The notes under the pieces: generated by a model
Seen by the model: the letters and a program-made list of their open reading frames with translations, nothing else
What the model was told of the DNA's origin: nothing
Databases searched by the model: none
Shown here: positions 36,321-47,281 of the stretch, in pieces
Layout of the letters: each line of letters opens with the position of its first letter
Numbering within the stretch: the first letter of the stretch is position 1
Assembly: GCA_020747065.1 (NCBI GenBank)
Contig: JAGMVK010000013.1
Location: 248,001-312,000, forward strand
Direction: 5' to 3'
DNA: 64,000 nucleotides
From: Cadophora sp. MPI-SDFR-AT-0126
Lineage: Eukaryota > Ascomycota > Leotiomycetes > Helotiales > Ploettnerulaceae
Position numbers and translations under genes: made by a program

Positions 36321-39300
36321 ATGTCCGACACCACGTCCAACTCTGACTCTGCTTCCGCGTCTGAAGGTTTCGAGATGGTGGATGCTGAGGATGCCACTGA
36401 CTTCTCAGGACACATCACCAAACTCCAATCATGGCTTCAGCCCACTGATTACATGGCCGATTCAAGTGAGTTCCGTCGCCATCTATCATCACAGGCACCA
36501 GGGACAGGACTCTGGCTCTGTGAAACATCACGTTTTCAACAATGGCAAGAATCAGATGTCCACGGGATGCTATGGATCAAAGGTGTTCCCGGAGCCGGTA
36601 AATCAGTTATGGCTGCTTCACTGATTGAGTACTTGAGAACTAGAGAGGAGGTCCCTGTACTATTTTTCTTCTTTCGCCATATTATTGCAGCAAATAGAAA
36701 GCCACGTGATCTTGTGCGCGACTTCCTCGCACAATTACTTCCTCACAGCTCTCGACTTCAAAGCGTGCTTCATCCACTATCAGAGAATGAATCTAAATTG
36801 GAAGATGTTTCTGATGAGAATCTGTCGGAGCATTTGTTGCTCGGACTGTCTTCCGTGGAGAAGGCGTATTGTGTTGTTGATGCTATGGATGAGATGGAAC
36901 TGGGACCGAAGGATGGTTTCCTTCGACACCTCAACTCTCTAGCAACCTTCCGGCCAGATTCCGTCAAAGTCCTGATGGCCAGCAGACCCAAGCAATACTT
37001 ACAGAGTGGATTGAAAGATGCATCAATCGTTCACATCGGTCTCGAAGATGACCTCGTCGGCAAGGACATCGGAGTCGTCGTTTCACATCGGTTAAAAATT
37101 GTCCTATCAGATGAGCAGACGCAGCTTCAAGAGTCTCTCACATCAATTATCTGTGAACGGTCCAAAGGACTTTTCCTCTATGCCAGACTGTTGGTTGATC
37201 AAATCATCCCAACAATCGAGTCAGGCAACTTGGACGTCGAACAGCTCGCCAATACGCTTCCCGTAGGTCTGGAAGAAATGTACGACAGTATGCTATTCAA
37301 GCAGTCGAAAGTACTTGGCGTTGATCAAAACATACAAGTCTTTCTGCTCCAAGCGGTCACGCATTCTTCCAGAGCTCTGCGATTGAATGAACTTGCCAGC
37401 GCGCTATCTTGTGCCTTCCCCCGGATCGAGCCAGCGACAGCCAAAACTCTTACGAGAGATGCTTGTTCGCCCCTCCTTGAGATTTTAGAGGACGAGACCA
37501 TTCAGGTCATCCATCACTCCTTCACAGAATACCTGTTGAATAAGGAGAGGCATAGCCCGAGCAAGAAAGGCTCCCCCAGCCATCGATTCCCAGCCCTCGA
37601 CCCACAGGAAGTCCATCGAATTCTGGCCATCTTATGTATGAGATACATCAATGCCGGAGCACTACCTGAACGTGATGTCCAAAGCACTCAGTGGCGATCC
37701 GATTGGTCCCACTATCAGGGTTTGAAGCTTGAGTACCCCTTTCTAGAATATTCTGTCAAAAATTGGGCATATCACTGCAGACGTTACGATGTCGAAGACA
37801 TTCAATTTTTCCAAGCGATCGCTCAATTCGTTAAGTCGGACAACCCGCACTTCAGGCAATGGGCGAAACTAGAATGGACGGAGAAATCATACCCTCTGGC
37901 TTTCAAAGTACCCTCTCCACTTCATATCGCCGCTTTCGCAGGCATGACAAAATATGCTAAGATGCTCCTAGACCAGGGACACAGTGTAGATGCCCTGGAT
38001 GGCGATGAGAAAACTCCACTCCACTGGGCCTGTGAACGAGGTCATCTCGACATGGTTGCTTTACTGCTAGAGAATCATGCAGAACCCAATCCGGAAGACT
38101 ATCGGGGCAACAAGCCAATTCATGGGGCAGCCAAAAGGGATCATGCCGAGGTTGTTCGACTTCTTTTGGAAGCTGGGGTTAACCCGACTACCCCAAAGAC
38201 GCGAGAGAGAACCACAGGCACAAAAGGCTGAAAGGGGGAGAGAGGTCTACCAAGGGTGAAACTGCTGTTCAGTACATTTCTAAGCAGGGCTACAGGCACA
38301 CAATCTTGGAAATGCTGCCTTATCTCGAGGGCAACGGCCTAGAAGAATTGCTTTGCCGATGCTGTCTCTATGGGAAATCTGATCTTGTGCGACTCATCCT
38401 TGACACTTCAAGTGTAACGCCTAATGCGAAGTTCTGGGGAGCGACTGCTATTTACATCTCTGCCAAGGGTCTTCATTTGGATTGCGTTGAGCAGCTATTA
38501 GCGCATGGAGCGAACGTCCATATCGGGTCCGAATGGCGCCCACTCAACCGTCTCATAGAAGAAGTGGTGATAGCAACAACACCATTGCATGGTCTTCTTA
38601 CTGGAATGAATTTCAAGTACAGCATGGTAGGCGAACAGATCTTGGAACTCCTCGTCAAAGCGGGCGATAACCTCGAAGCTCTAAACCTCCAAAAGGACAC
38701 CGTCCTTTCGAGCCTGTTCCACCCGAAACGAAAGGCCGATCAGGAGGTTGTCAGAATTTTGCTTGAGGCAGGTTCCAACCCATCCGCGACGCTTGCGAAT
38801 GGCGACACAATTATCCACCAATATCTCCGCCATTGCCGCAACGTCGATATCTTCGAACTTCTACTGAAATATGGCGCAAGTGTCGATGATCGTGGAATTT
38901 ACGGAAATACTTTGTTACATACTTTTACACACAGCCGCGATACAGACTTTCTCCGTCTTCTAATCGCCCATGGAGCCCGAAGCGACGTGAAAAATGATAA
39001 AGGTATAAGCGCGTTGGAGGAGTCACTTTCGAAAAGGTCTACACTAGAAGTGGTCAGGCTACTGCTTGGAGCGGCTTCGGATATCGGTGCTAGAAGACTT
39101 TGTATCTGGACCCTGCCCACAAGCGAAGATACATCAGAGACTATTCAGTTCATTGAAGAGCTACTCGCAACAGGTGTCACTCTCGAGGATGCCGATGCTC
39201 TTGGTAAAACTCCGTTACTTTCCAACGTCTCGTCACAACAGGCCTTTGATGCCTTGATCCAATGTGGCGCTCGATTGGATGCTACAGATCGGCGAGGTAG

Positions 39301-42300
39301 AGGTGTTTTGCATTATTTTATGGCCGACGGTAACAAGATGCTGTCAATCGAAAGATTTCAAAATTTTGTTGCTATGGGCTTGGATCCAAAGAAGGTGAAG
39401 TACTTGAATGTATCTGATAACACTGAATTACGCTAATGCAAACTCATTCAGGTCGATATCGATGGAAATAATTTGCTTCATGAAGTAGCTTTAAAGTACG
39501 GATCTGCATCGGATTTGTCATTCATTCAATACCTTCACTCTTGTGGTATTCCAGCCGATTCAACAAACAACAAGGGTCTCACACCTGCCCATATCAATAT
39601 GGAGGCGAATGGTGTCGAGTTCATCAGGGAAACGCCAATGTGGAAGCTATTTAATGAGTAAGTCGGAGCTCGTTCTTCAAGTCAGATATCTTGCTGTTGG
39701 ATGATGATTTGAAGCACTTCACCGCTATCCAACTCACCAATGAATGCTGCTCTCTGACATCGGTCAATATTTAACATTTGTATAGCGCTGACAAAGCTTT
39801 CAATATCAACATCACGGATCTTGAGGGGGTAACACTTCTGCATCTAGCCTGCATACGGTCCGAAGTTGACGTGATCCGCTTGCTTGACGCTGGCGCAGAT
39901 CCATATATGGTCACTGCCGAACGCCGCAATGTTTTGCACATTGCCTGTCGAGCAAGAAATAGCAATGTTCTAGCGCTGTTGCTTGATAAGGAAAGTCTCA
40001 TAAGTTCTTAACTTTTTACTTTTGGTTGCTGACTGAATTAGACTCGAGGTCTGATAGATCAAGCAGATGCCTACGGCAGAACTCCTTTGCATGATGCATG
40101 TGCCTCTGGCCATCCTGAGTCAGTTCACCTTCTCTTGAAAGCTGGTGCACGAGTCAACCAAGAAGACGATTGCAAACGGACACCACTTCACTGCTGTGCC
40201 GACTCCGTGAATGAGCAGAAAATCTTCTCGGTGGTCGGAAATTACAATTCAGCCTCAAGCCGAACCATCAAAGACCGATGGAGGCCGTACTGTACGGGAC
40301 CCAGGAGAAAATATATGCAGATAAATCGGATCGAGATGGTTGTGACTGCGCTTCTCGCTGCAGGCGCGGATCCTCTGGCACTCGACGAGGATGACAACTA
40401 TCCATTGGAGAGAGCGATAACTAGTGGATGTTCCGAGATGGCAAGAAAGCTTGAGTTCACCGTCGAAGCTATCAGAGAGGCTCAGGATGACGACTTTGAT
40501 CCTCTGATTCCGACTCAATTGGCGCTTACGAAACCGCCCGGAATCCACTCCCTGGATCTAAAAGACAACATTCGACAAGACCTTATGCGGAACTCAGCGC
40601 ACTATCTCCCTCTGCTTGACCCACAAAGTATTGTTGACTTCCTTTCTCAGCATGCTGGTGATATTACTGGTGTTATTCACACCTCTACTGAAGTTGAAGA
40701 AGAAGACATCTACGATGAGACTTCACTGCTGTATGCTCTCATTGATCATGGATTCACAGACATCGTTGCATCCCTAGGAGATATGACCCGCATTAATGAT
40801 GATATACAAGCTGTGCAAGCGCGAAATGCTGATGGCCTGGACGCCTTGGGCTATTATCCCTTCATAAAGCGTATGACTCCGTCACTGCACATTGCAGTCC
40901 GACGCCAATTTCCAAGCTTGGAGATGCTGCACACACTCGTCGATAAATGTGGCGTCAATGTAAATGCCCGAATGATAGTCCGCACCCCGAGGTTGGTATT
41001 GACGGGAGGTAGCACAGCACTCCATATTCTTGCGAAGGGAGCTTCCTATTGGCATCTTGACGCCATCAGGTTTCTGGTCTCACGCGGGGCAAGCGTTGAC
41101 AGTGTGAACGAAAATGGCGAATCGCCATTGCACATATCTAGTAGCCGCCTTTCTAATCCGGTGTGGAGGAGTGACTGTATTCGCTTACTCCTCGATTTGG
41201 GCTCCGATCCAAATTTCATGGACTCTCGAGGCCTGACTTGTCTTCACAAGGCTGTCGACTTTCCAGAAGTCATGAAGCTATTGATGGAGAGAGGATCAAA
41301 AGTCTCTGCTGGGAACGTCTCGCCTCTGTTTTCAGCCGTTCAGGCTAAAAATTTTGAGGCATTTCAAATGTTGCTTGATGCTGGAGCGGACCCAAATAGC
41401 AAGGATTCAACAAACGTCTTGGAACGATGTTTCGACGCTAAGTATTCCGCAGGACGGTGGATTTTACAATCCGCCATTCATAGTGATGCCCAATTTATTA
41501 AATTATTGATCGAGAGGGGAGCTGATATTTACGCCATTTTGGACAATCAGGAAACTTTAGTCCATCATATTTTCAGCAAGGCAAGCTACCACGTGGTTGC
41601 CACATTTCTAGCATACAAGGAAAAGCTTGAATTCAACAAGAAGGACCGATCTGGACGGACCACACTCCTTGCCGCATGCGACTGGGCCGAACATCTCCCA
41701 GGCTACAAATCTCTGGAAGAACAGCCCAAAGCCATTGCTCCGATCCAGCTGCTCCTCGAAGCCGGTGCACATCCTCTAGCAATCGACAACGAAGGCCGGA
41801 ATGCCCTGCACCACCTCCTCGACAACGCCGCAATCGAAGAGGACACCGTCCTCAACTTCCTCCGGCTCCCCGCTGCGAAAACTTTGGTACATCATAAAGA
41901 CAACAAGGGCTGCTCGCCCTTCCACCGCGCTCTCCTTAATTTCCGCCCCAATATCTGTGAGGCCCTCGTCTCTCTTGGCGCAGATCTCTACGAGCCTAAT
42001 CCAACAGGCGCCACAGCACTCCATGTCATTGCGAACCAAAGTCTGGAGTTCATCGATGAAGAGGAGCCTGAGTATTACGACCTGAAGCCTTCTTTCTACC
42101 CAAACTACTATCCCGGGCTCCTCCGTTTCTGGAACCTATTTCTCGCCGGAGGAGGCTCAATCAACGTCCGTGACGGAGACGGCAATACGCCTTTACACAC
42201 ATACCTCTCTGCTCCTGTACCTTGGAACAATGATGAGGGTGTGTGTTACCATGCGGAGCACATTGATGAGTATTTTGGGGGAGTGTACAAGGAGGAGGTG

Positions 42301-42519
42301 GATTGGTGTGCGAGGACCGGGAAGGGTGAGAATGCGTTGCAAATTATTGCTCAAGAGGAGTACGCGAACGATGAGGCTTATGGTGCGAAGTTGTTTGGGC
42401 TGTTGGTGCGTAAGGGGGTGGATCCGTTGGAGGAGGATGGGAAGGGGAGGAGTGCGTTGGATGTCGCGGCTGCGTTTGGGAGGAAGGGGATTTTGGAGCT
42501 GTTTGCTGTCGGGAAGTAG
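36321..42519 (+). CDS. NACHT-ankyrin NLR-like (STAND) protein with an apparent frameshift
   Basis: About 1985 residues if the frame break is ignored. Exons: 36321-39394 (with a frame change), 39452-39657, 39786-39994 and 40049-42519; the 39995-40048 intron borders are the least sure. A short Ser/acidic N-terminus (~30 residues) precedes a NACHT NTPase with Walker A GVPGAGKS (88-95) and Walker B YCVVDAMDEM (~184-193). A helical region follows (IQVIHHSFTEYLL, FLEYSVKNWAYHC), then well over a dozen ankyrin repeats from about residue 530 (SPLHIAAFAG, TPLHWACERGHLDMVALLLE) to the C-terminus (SALDVAAAFGRKGILELF). The first frame hits TGA at 38229. Ankyrin homology continues in another frame from about 38234, a -1 type shift in a purine run. 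Fungal NLRs sense non-self and can trigger cell death. No HeLo, HET-s-like, PNP or patatin domain is seen at the N-terminus. The frameshift may be real (pseudogene) or an assembly error. Confidence 0.82.
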
Positions 42520-42697
42520 ATTGGTACGTCGCATCCATTGTATCAAGGTAAACTCAGGAGAGCTCTCGTCCCATGAAAGAAGGAAACATGACCCTTCCAG
42601 GACAAGACTCAATTTAGGTTATTTTCAAGGGAGAATGAGTTAGATATCTGCGAAATGCTATACATTAAAGAGGTTCACGAATCTAGGCAATTAATTA
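42520..42697. other. 3' flank of the NLR gene
   Basis: Short interval between the NLR stop and the inverted-repeat element. No feature seen. Confidence 0.4.
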
Positions 42698-42790
42698 TCC
42701 GTTACGTGCTGCCAGGGCTGACTTCACCCACGTAACCGTGCTAAAGTCCCTGAAGCGAGAAGTCAACCCTGGCAGCAGCAGCGTAACGGA
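42698..42790. mobile_element. MITE-like element, 93 bp, TA target duplication
   Basis: Two inverted arms, 42698-42725 and 42759-42790, match as reverse complements with one mismatch and one 4-nt gap. The outermost nine bases are identical (TCCGTTACG / CGTAACGGA). The element is flanked on each side by TA (42696-42697 and 42791-42792), the target-site duplication expected for Tc1/mariner/pogo-class elements. A 33-nt centre holds no coding sequence. It is a non-autonomous element by size and was probably mobilised by a transposase encoded elsewhere. It lies in the 3' spacer between the NLR and HET genes. Confidence 0.7.
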
Positions 42791-43014
42791 TAGCTTCTTT
42801 AGAAACCGAGTACTTGGAAACTAGATGAGAGGTCCATATAGTATTCTTCTGCTTAGGCTATATCTTTGTCGTTAAATAGAAAGCGATGTAATATCCTTCT
42901 CGATTTCCTTGTATAGTTACTCCGTTATAATTCACGACTCTGACTCTAAGACGTGCTGAGTGAGATTGTGCTTATAACGACTGATTTAGCTAGGGGCCCA
43001 GTCATGTGCGAAGG

Positions 43015-45300
43015 TCATATAATGCGTATATCAGCCCTGAGATCGCACGCGTCTGCAAATTCCCTGACCAGACTTGCCTCTGGGCCTTCGTGTCTCTCTG
43101 GCAGTGAGATTATGCCTAGTCTCTGGAATGCGTCTGGTTTATCTTCTGCCACCCTCAACACCATGAACGTATATTTATGGTCGACACCTTCTTTTCCATG
43201 CCATATTCTTCCCCAGAGCAAGACCGAGAGATTCTTAATCTGAACTGCCTCTTCTGTATCTAAGATATAGTCAGGTTTGAAGTCGGAGAACTCGAGCGTG
43301 CTGTTTTGATGCCAAAGTCTGTACCGAGGACGGTCATCCTGCGGTGCACATATGAGCTCCGCTTGTAGATGCAGAATCTTGCCGATGACAACAATCAAGC
43401 CTGATGTAACTCGTTCGAGTCCTTCTTCTCCAGATGGCTGGCAGCTTGCGCCGGTAATTTGAACATCTATTTCAGAGTGCCTTTGTTGTCTAAACTCGAC
43501 CTTTGAGTGCTCAATGCTTCCGAGAACAGAAAGCCATGACCATGAGGGGGCAAAATATTGTGGGGAACGTCGACAATCGTCAATCACAGTCCAACATAAC
43601 TGCGAAGCTAAATCTTGCATCCAGTGGCCAGCCAAGTACTCCCCAGCCCCACCATGATTGAGCACTTCCTTGGCCACGCCAGCGAGAGCTATCATTCGAT
43701 CCTTTTCTGGGTACGTGAACCTCAGCCAAGAATATCTCTCTATGATTTTCATCCAAACAAAAGGCAATGGGTCCAGTGCACCTGCCATTGACTGGTGGTA
43801 GTAAGGCTTAAACCGAGCCAGGACGACCATGCCACCACATTGGCAATCGGCCATCTCATTGCATTCCCACCGCAGCTCATCCTGTGCATAGTAAACTACA
43901 CGTGAAGGAAGTAAACGCTCTTGGAACACCCAGCCACGTTGGAGGAGAGGTGGTGAAGACAAATCGGTGCGGTAATTCGTTCCGAAGTCTTTATGCATGT
44001 TGACTGGTTGATCCATGACCACAATGTTGAGATTCTGTGGTACGTGTCGTAGAGGATGCGTCTGATCCGCGTTACCGATCCTGAAACAACCTCCTCGAGA
44101 GTCTTTCGAGTCAGTTGCAGCGATGTTCAGCCATGAGTTGCCATAAATGGGCCTCATCTGACGCGACTGCTCCTCCCAGTCCTGCTCATCATTCTGAATG
44201 ATACACAGACTATCGATCCAGAGGTATTCGATATCAAGCTCATGACTGATAATGATGGCGTCCTGGAACGTTTTGGGAATATCTCTCCACGTTATTTCCT
44301 TGAGAAATGAGTTCAGAGTACCCTCCTTCCCTTCCTTATCAACTGTCAAGGTGAAAGTCGTGTTTGAACCCCAGGTATGGCTCAAGGTGGTATAACGAGC
44401 CTTTTCCCCGTGTGGTCCTAGATACAGCACAACGTTGTCCCCGGATATCTTCAAAACTCGTTTTGGTAAGAGGGGTAGCGATTTTGGCATGCAACTATGC
44501 GTTCGATCACAAAGATCAATCCACCGTTTCAAATATGCGTAGCTTTCCTTCGACCTCGTGTCCTTAACTGGGAAGCTGTCCAAGACAGGAAACATCCTAC
44601 AGCCGGTTGGTCTCGCCGGTGGTAGATAGCCGAAGTTAAAATATCTCCGGTCGATGTAAATGCTGTTACTAGGTAGCCTAGTTCGGACCACGACTCGCTC
44701 AACCACAGTTCCCACACCCCACATTACTTCTATTCTCGTTCTTCCTTCCTCAAAGTCTCCTGGCTCCATCTTTCTACCTCTCATACCTTGATGAACACCA
44801 GCATTCCAAATTTTGCGGATTTCTGGCAGATTCAGGCCACCGAACAATATGGCACAAGTCTTACAACCAGCATCTGCGCTTCTCTCAAGCCCTGCAATGG
44901 TTCCTGCGATTAGCAGATCCTTCCTTTGGACAGTATCATGGTTGCTGCTTCCATGGTTGTGTTGTGGGCAGTTGTCGCCTTCGCAAGCAGAATGGAGATC
45001 CAGGCAGGAGAATGGGTGCGTGTGGTTGCTCTCCTCTTCACACATGCTGTCACTGACTGGACTGGTACTGTATGCATATGTCGGAAACGTGGAAATTCTT
45101 ACGACTCGACTGGCAGAACCCAGGAGGGTTAATATGTCGTAATCTGGATGGGCATGAGGCTGGGCGTTTGGGAATCCAGCCTGAACCGCCCCGTTGAGCC
45201 TCATGACGAGTTGTCTATTCTGACAGTCGCTGATTAGCCCAATCATATCACACTTTACGGCAGCTGGAGAATCAGGCGTCGAGCTAGCCTTAAACTTCAT
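43015..45300 (-). CDS. HET-domain (heterokaryon incompatibility) protein
   Basis: Single exon, 761 residues from ATG 45300; later Met codons could also serve. The N-terminal ~250 residues contain a Cys/His-rich segment (CLDLHSACEGDNCPQHNH ... CKTC) typical of the region before HET domains. The HET domain starts at about residue 305. Its hallmark motifs are present: TTLSHTWG, the stretch DIPKTFQDAI, YLWIDSLCIIQND, QMRPIYGNSWLNIAATDS, and RGWVFQERLLPSRVVYY with a following ELRWEC. The C-terminal ~300 residues include PSWSWLSV, the usual end motif of this family. HET domains are structurally TIR-related and, in known systems, execute incompatibility cell death. The gene converges on the NLR gene with about 500 bp between stops. 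Confidence 0.92.
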   Translation of the reverse strand: MKFKASSTPDSPAAVKCDMIGLISDCQNRQLVMRLNGAVQAGFPNAQPHAHPDYDILTLLGSASRVVRISTFPTYAYSTSPVSDSMCEEESNHTHPFSCLDLHSACEGDNCPQHNHGSSNHDTVQRKDLLIAGTIAGLERSADAGCKTCAILFGGLNLPEIRKIWNAGVHQGMRGRKMEPGDFEEGRTRIEVMWGVGTVVERVVVRTRLPSNSIYIDRRYFNFGYLPPARPTGCRMFPVLDSFPVKDTRSKESYAYLKRWIDLCDRTHSCMPKSLPLLPKRVLKISGDNVVLYLGPHGEKARYTTLSHTWGSNTTFTLTVDKEGKEGTLNSFLKEITWRDIPKTFQDAIIISHELDIEYLWIDSLCIIQNDEQDWEEQSRQMRPIYGNSWLNIAATDSKDSRGGCFRIGNADQTHPLRHVPQNLNIVVMDQPVNMHKDFGTNYRTDLSSPPLLQRGWVFQERLLPSRVVYYAQDELRWECNEMADCQCGGMVVLARFKPYYHQSMAGALDPLPFVWMKIIERYSWLRFTYPEKDRMIALAGVAKEVLNHGGAGEYLAGHWMQDLASQLCWTVIDDCRRSPQYFAPSWSWLSVLGSIEHSKVEFRQQRHSEIDVQITGASCQPSGEEGLERVTSGLIVVIGKILHLQAELICAPQDDRPRYRLWHQNSTLEFSDFKPDYILDTEEAVQIKNLSVLLWGRIWHGKEGVDHKYTFMVLRVAEDKPDAFQRLGIISLPERHEGPEASLVREFADACDLRADIRII

Positions 45301-46123
45301 CCAATGTCAGGAAACAGGCATCTTAGACATGCATGAGAATCCGAGTACGGGTGATTTGGTCCCTATCAATCTTCGTACCTTGAGTTTTGATTCAACTGGC
45401 GCAGTCGACGTCATGTTCGCCACACCATTCAGATCTTCGGTTGAAGCAAACAAAACAAAGCGTAGAACAGGTCTGAGCTTCCTACCCAAAGGGATTTGGT
45501 ACGAACTTTGAGTATGCAACTTCAAAGGGAAACTGTCGTATACTTTCATCAGATTCGAGATAATACCTCTGATATATGTACGTGCAGGTAGCTTGTGAAA
45601 CCAAATGACTTTAGAAAATTCCAGGCACCATTTATTTGGCAAGTGTTGGTGTTGCTCAGAACTGCCGGCGAAGGAGTAGCACGCAAAACTCCAGTCAATT
45701 CGCTGTTGGTACCTCCCCTAGCTCTACAGTAGCCCTTGCGAATCTTCACCAGGAATCTTTCCTAGCACTCCAGCTGGTGAAAACTGCTGTAACAATCGCC
45801 TCTTGTATCTCAACCTGGTCTCCCGGTCTAGTGCTTCCACGCAGTGGCTGTAAATCTCATGTCGGCCTGTCCACAGTTCCATTAGCCGAGGCGCAACCCT
45901 CGTAAACTTTACTGGTGAAGATTTGGCGCAGGACCGTAGATGATTAACTTGGCTAATATTAGACTATATCTGGTTAGAACAGAATATATGTACAGCAATG
46001 AAGGACGAAACAGCTGTTTACATATGCTCGTTCAGCACGTTCCCATATGTTGGTATCATAAATGGCCCACCGTCAAGAACTCCATAACCCTTTCCCCAAG
46101 CGCAAACCCAAACTAGCATAAAA
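45301..46123. other. Intergenic region
   Basis: Promoter side of the HET gene and 3' flank of the minus-strand membrane-protein gene. Short frames only; nothing supported. Confidence 0.4.
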
Positions 46124-47281
46124 TCATGTTCCAGTATTTAAATATAAACAATCACATAATTGCGTCCCATCAGCAACGCTGAAATCACCCAAAGATTCTC
46201 CAGTTGGTCCAAGACAGGTCGGTGTTCCGGCTCCTGCTGAAGCAACTTGCTCAACCTTAACGGCAAAGGGCCAAGAGGGAAATGCCGTATTCGTGTCAGT
46301 TGACGCATTGGTGTCGTTGGTGCTGAAAGTCTTCGGCATCTGGGTGTACAGGTAGCCCTGGAAGGTGGTAGAGTTGAAATAGCATGTGCTCGCTACATTC
46401 TCGCTCCCCAATTGTGCCACAGGCTTAGTAAGTTTATCCATCATGGTTTGAAAGAAATAGTGCTCGTCGTCGGCTCCGGCATTCATGAGTGAGAGAGAAG
46501 CATTGTTGAATACAATAGAGAAATAGTTTGGAGTCGAAGAAATAGTGTAGTTGCTGCTTCCTTCTGAGGGAGTTATGATCCAATCGAAGGTTGCGGTGGA
46601 TTGTGTAGGGCTAGTTGCGTAGGTAAAGAAAGGGTAGCACCTCCAGGTAGCCGGATTGGAGGTGCAATTCGTGGAAATGGTATTGAGGTAAGTATCGAAT
46701 CTGTAGGAGCCAGCTGGGAATGTGGCATTTGCTGTTGGATCGGCCGGGGGATCCACGGTGCCTGATGCGCCACCTGCTGGACTGGTACTGCCATCCTTCT
46801 CCCTGTTCCTGTAAGCCAGAATCCTCAACATGTATGGAACCACTTACGAGGAAGAGCTTTTGTGCTTATTTCGTAACCCCACAACCAATCCTACCACCAA
46901 TCCCACTATACACAGTATGATGACCGCTGCAATTATCGCAAGTCTCTTCCATCCGCCTCTTTTTGCAATATGTTTATTATTTCCTAATCCCTTCCTCAGT
47001 TCTGACAATTTCTCCCCGTTGGGGCCCTGCACCTCCGCGCGCGGATCAAAATGCGTGTATGGCGGAGGACTTCCATCATAGTTCAAAGCTGGCAGAGCAC
47101 CAAGAGCGAAGTGCTTGTGTGCCGGACGGTTCCAGGCTCGCGGAGGAACGGGAGGAGCATTTCGAGATTCCAAGAACGAAACACCATCTTCAGAGATGGC
47201 AGGTAACGAGCTTGCCGATTGGGGATCTCGCCGATGCATGCTGCCGACAGGTGTCGAGCGCATTGTGAAGATGAAAGCCAT
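46124..47281 (-). CDS. Type II membrane protein, unknown function
   Basis: Predicted join of 47281-46848 and 46808-46124, 372 residues. The apparent longer frame opens with TTG; ATG at 47281 (MAFIFTMRSTPVG) was chosen, with MRSTPVG six codons later also possible. The N-terminal ~115 residues are cytoplasmic and Pro-rich (APPVPPRAW, PPPYTHFDP). One membrane span (AIIAAVIILCIVGLVVGLVV) is flanked by Arg/Lys. The outside part is Ser/Thr-rich with many N-x-S/T sites (NCTS, NYTIS, NASL, NSTTF, NDTNAS) and four or five Cys, ending CDCLYLNTGT. Skipping the intron gives an immediate stop, so splicing is needed; the intron is only 39 nt, which is unusually short. I recognise the general layout as common in moulds, but not a characterised family. 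Confidence 0.8.

Noticed and set aside
42170..42643. Arg-rich plus-strand frame
   Set aside because: Out-of-frame shadow of the NLR ankyrin C-terminus.
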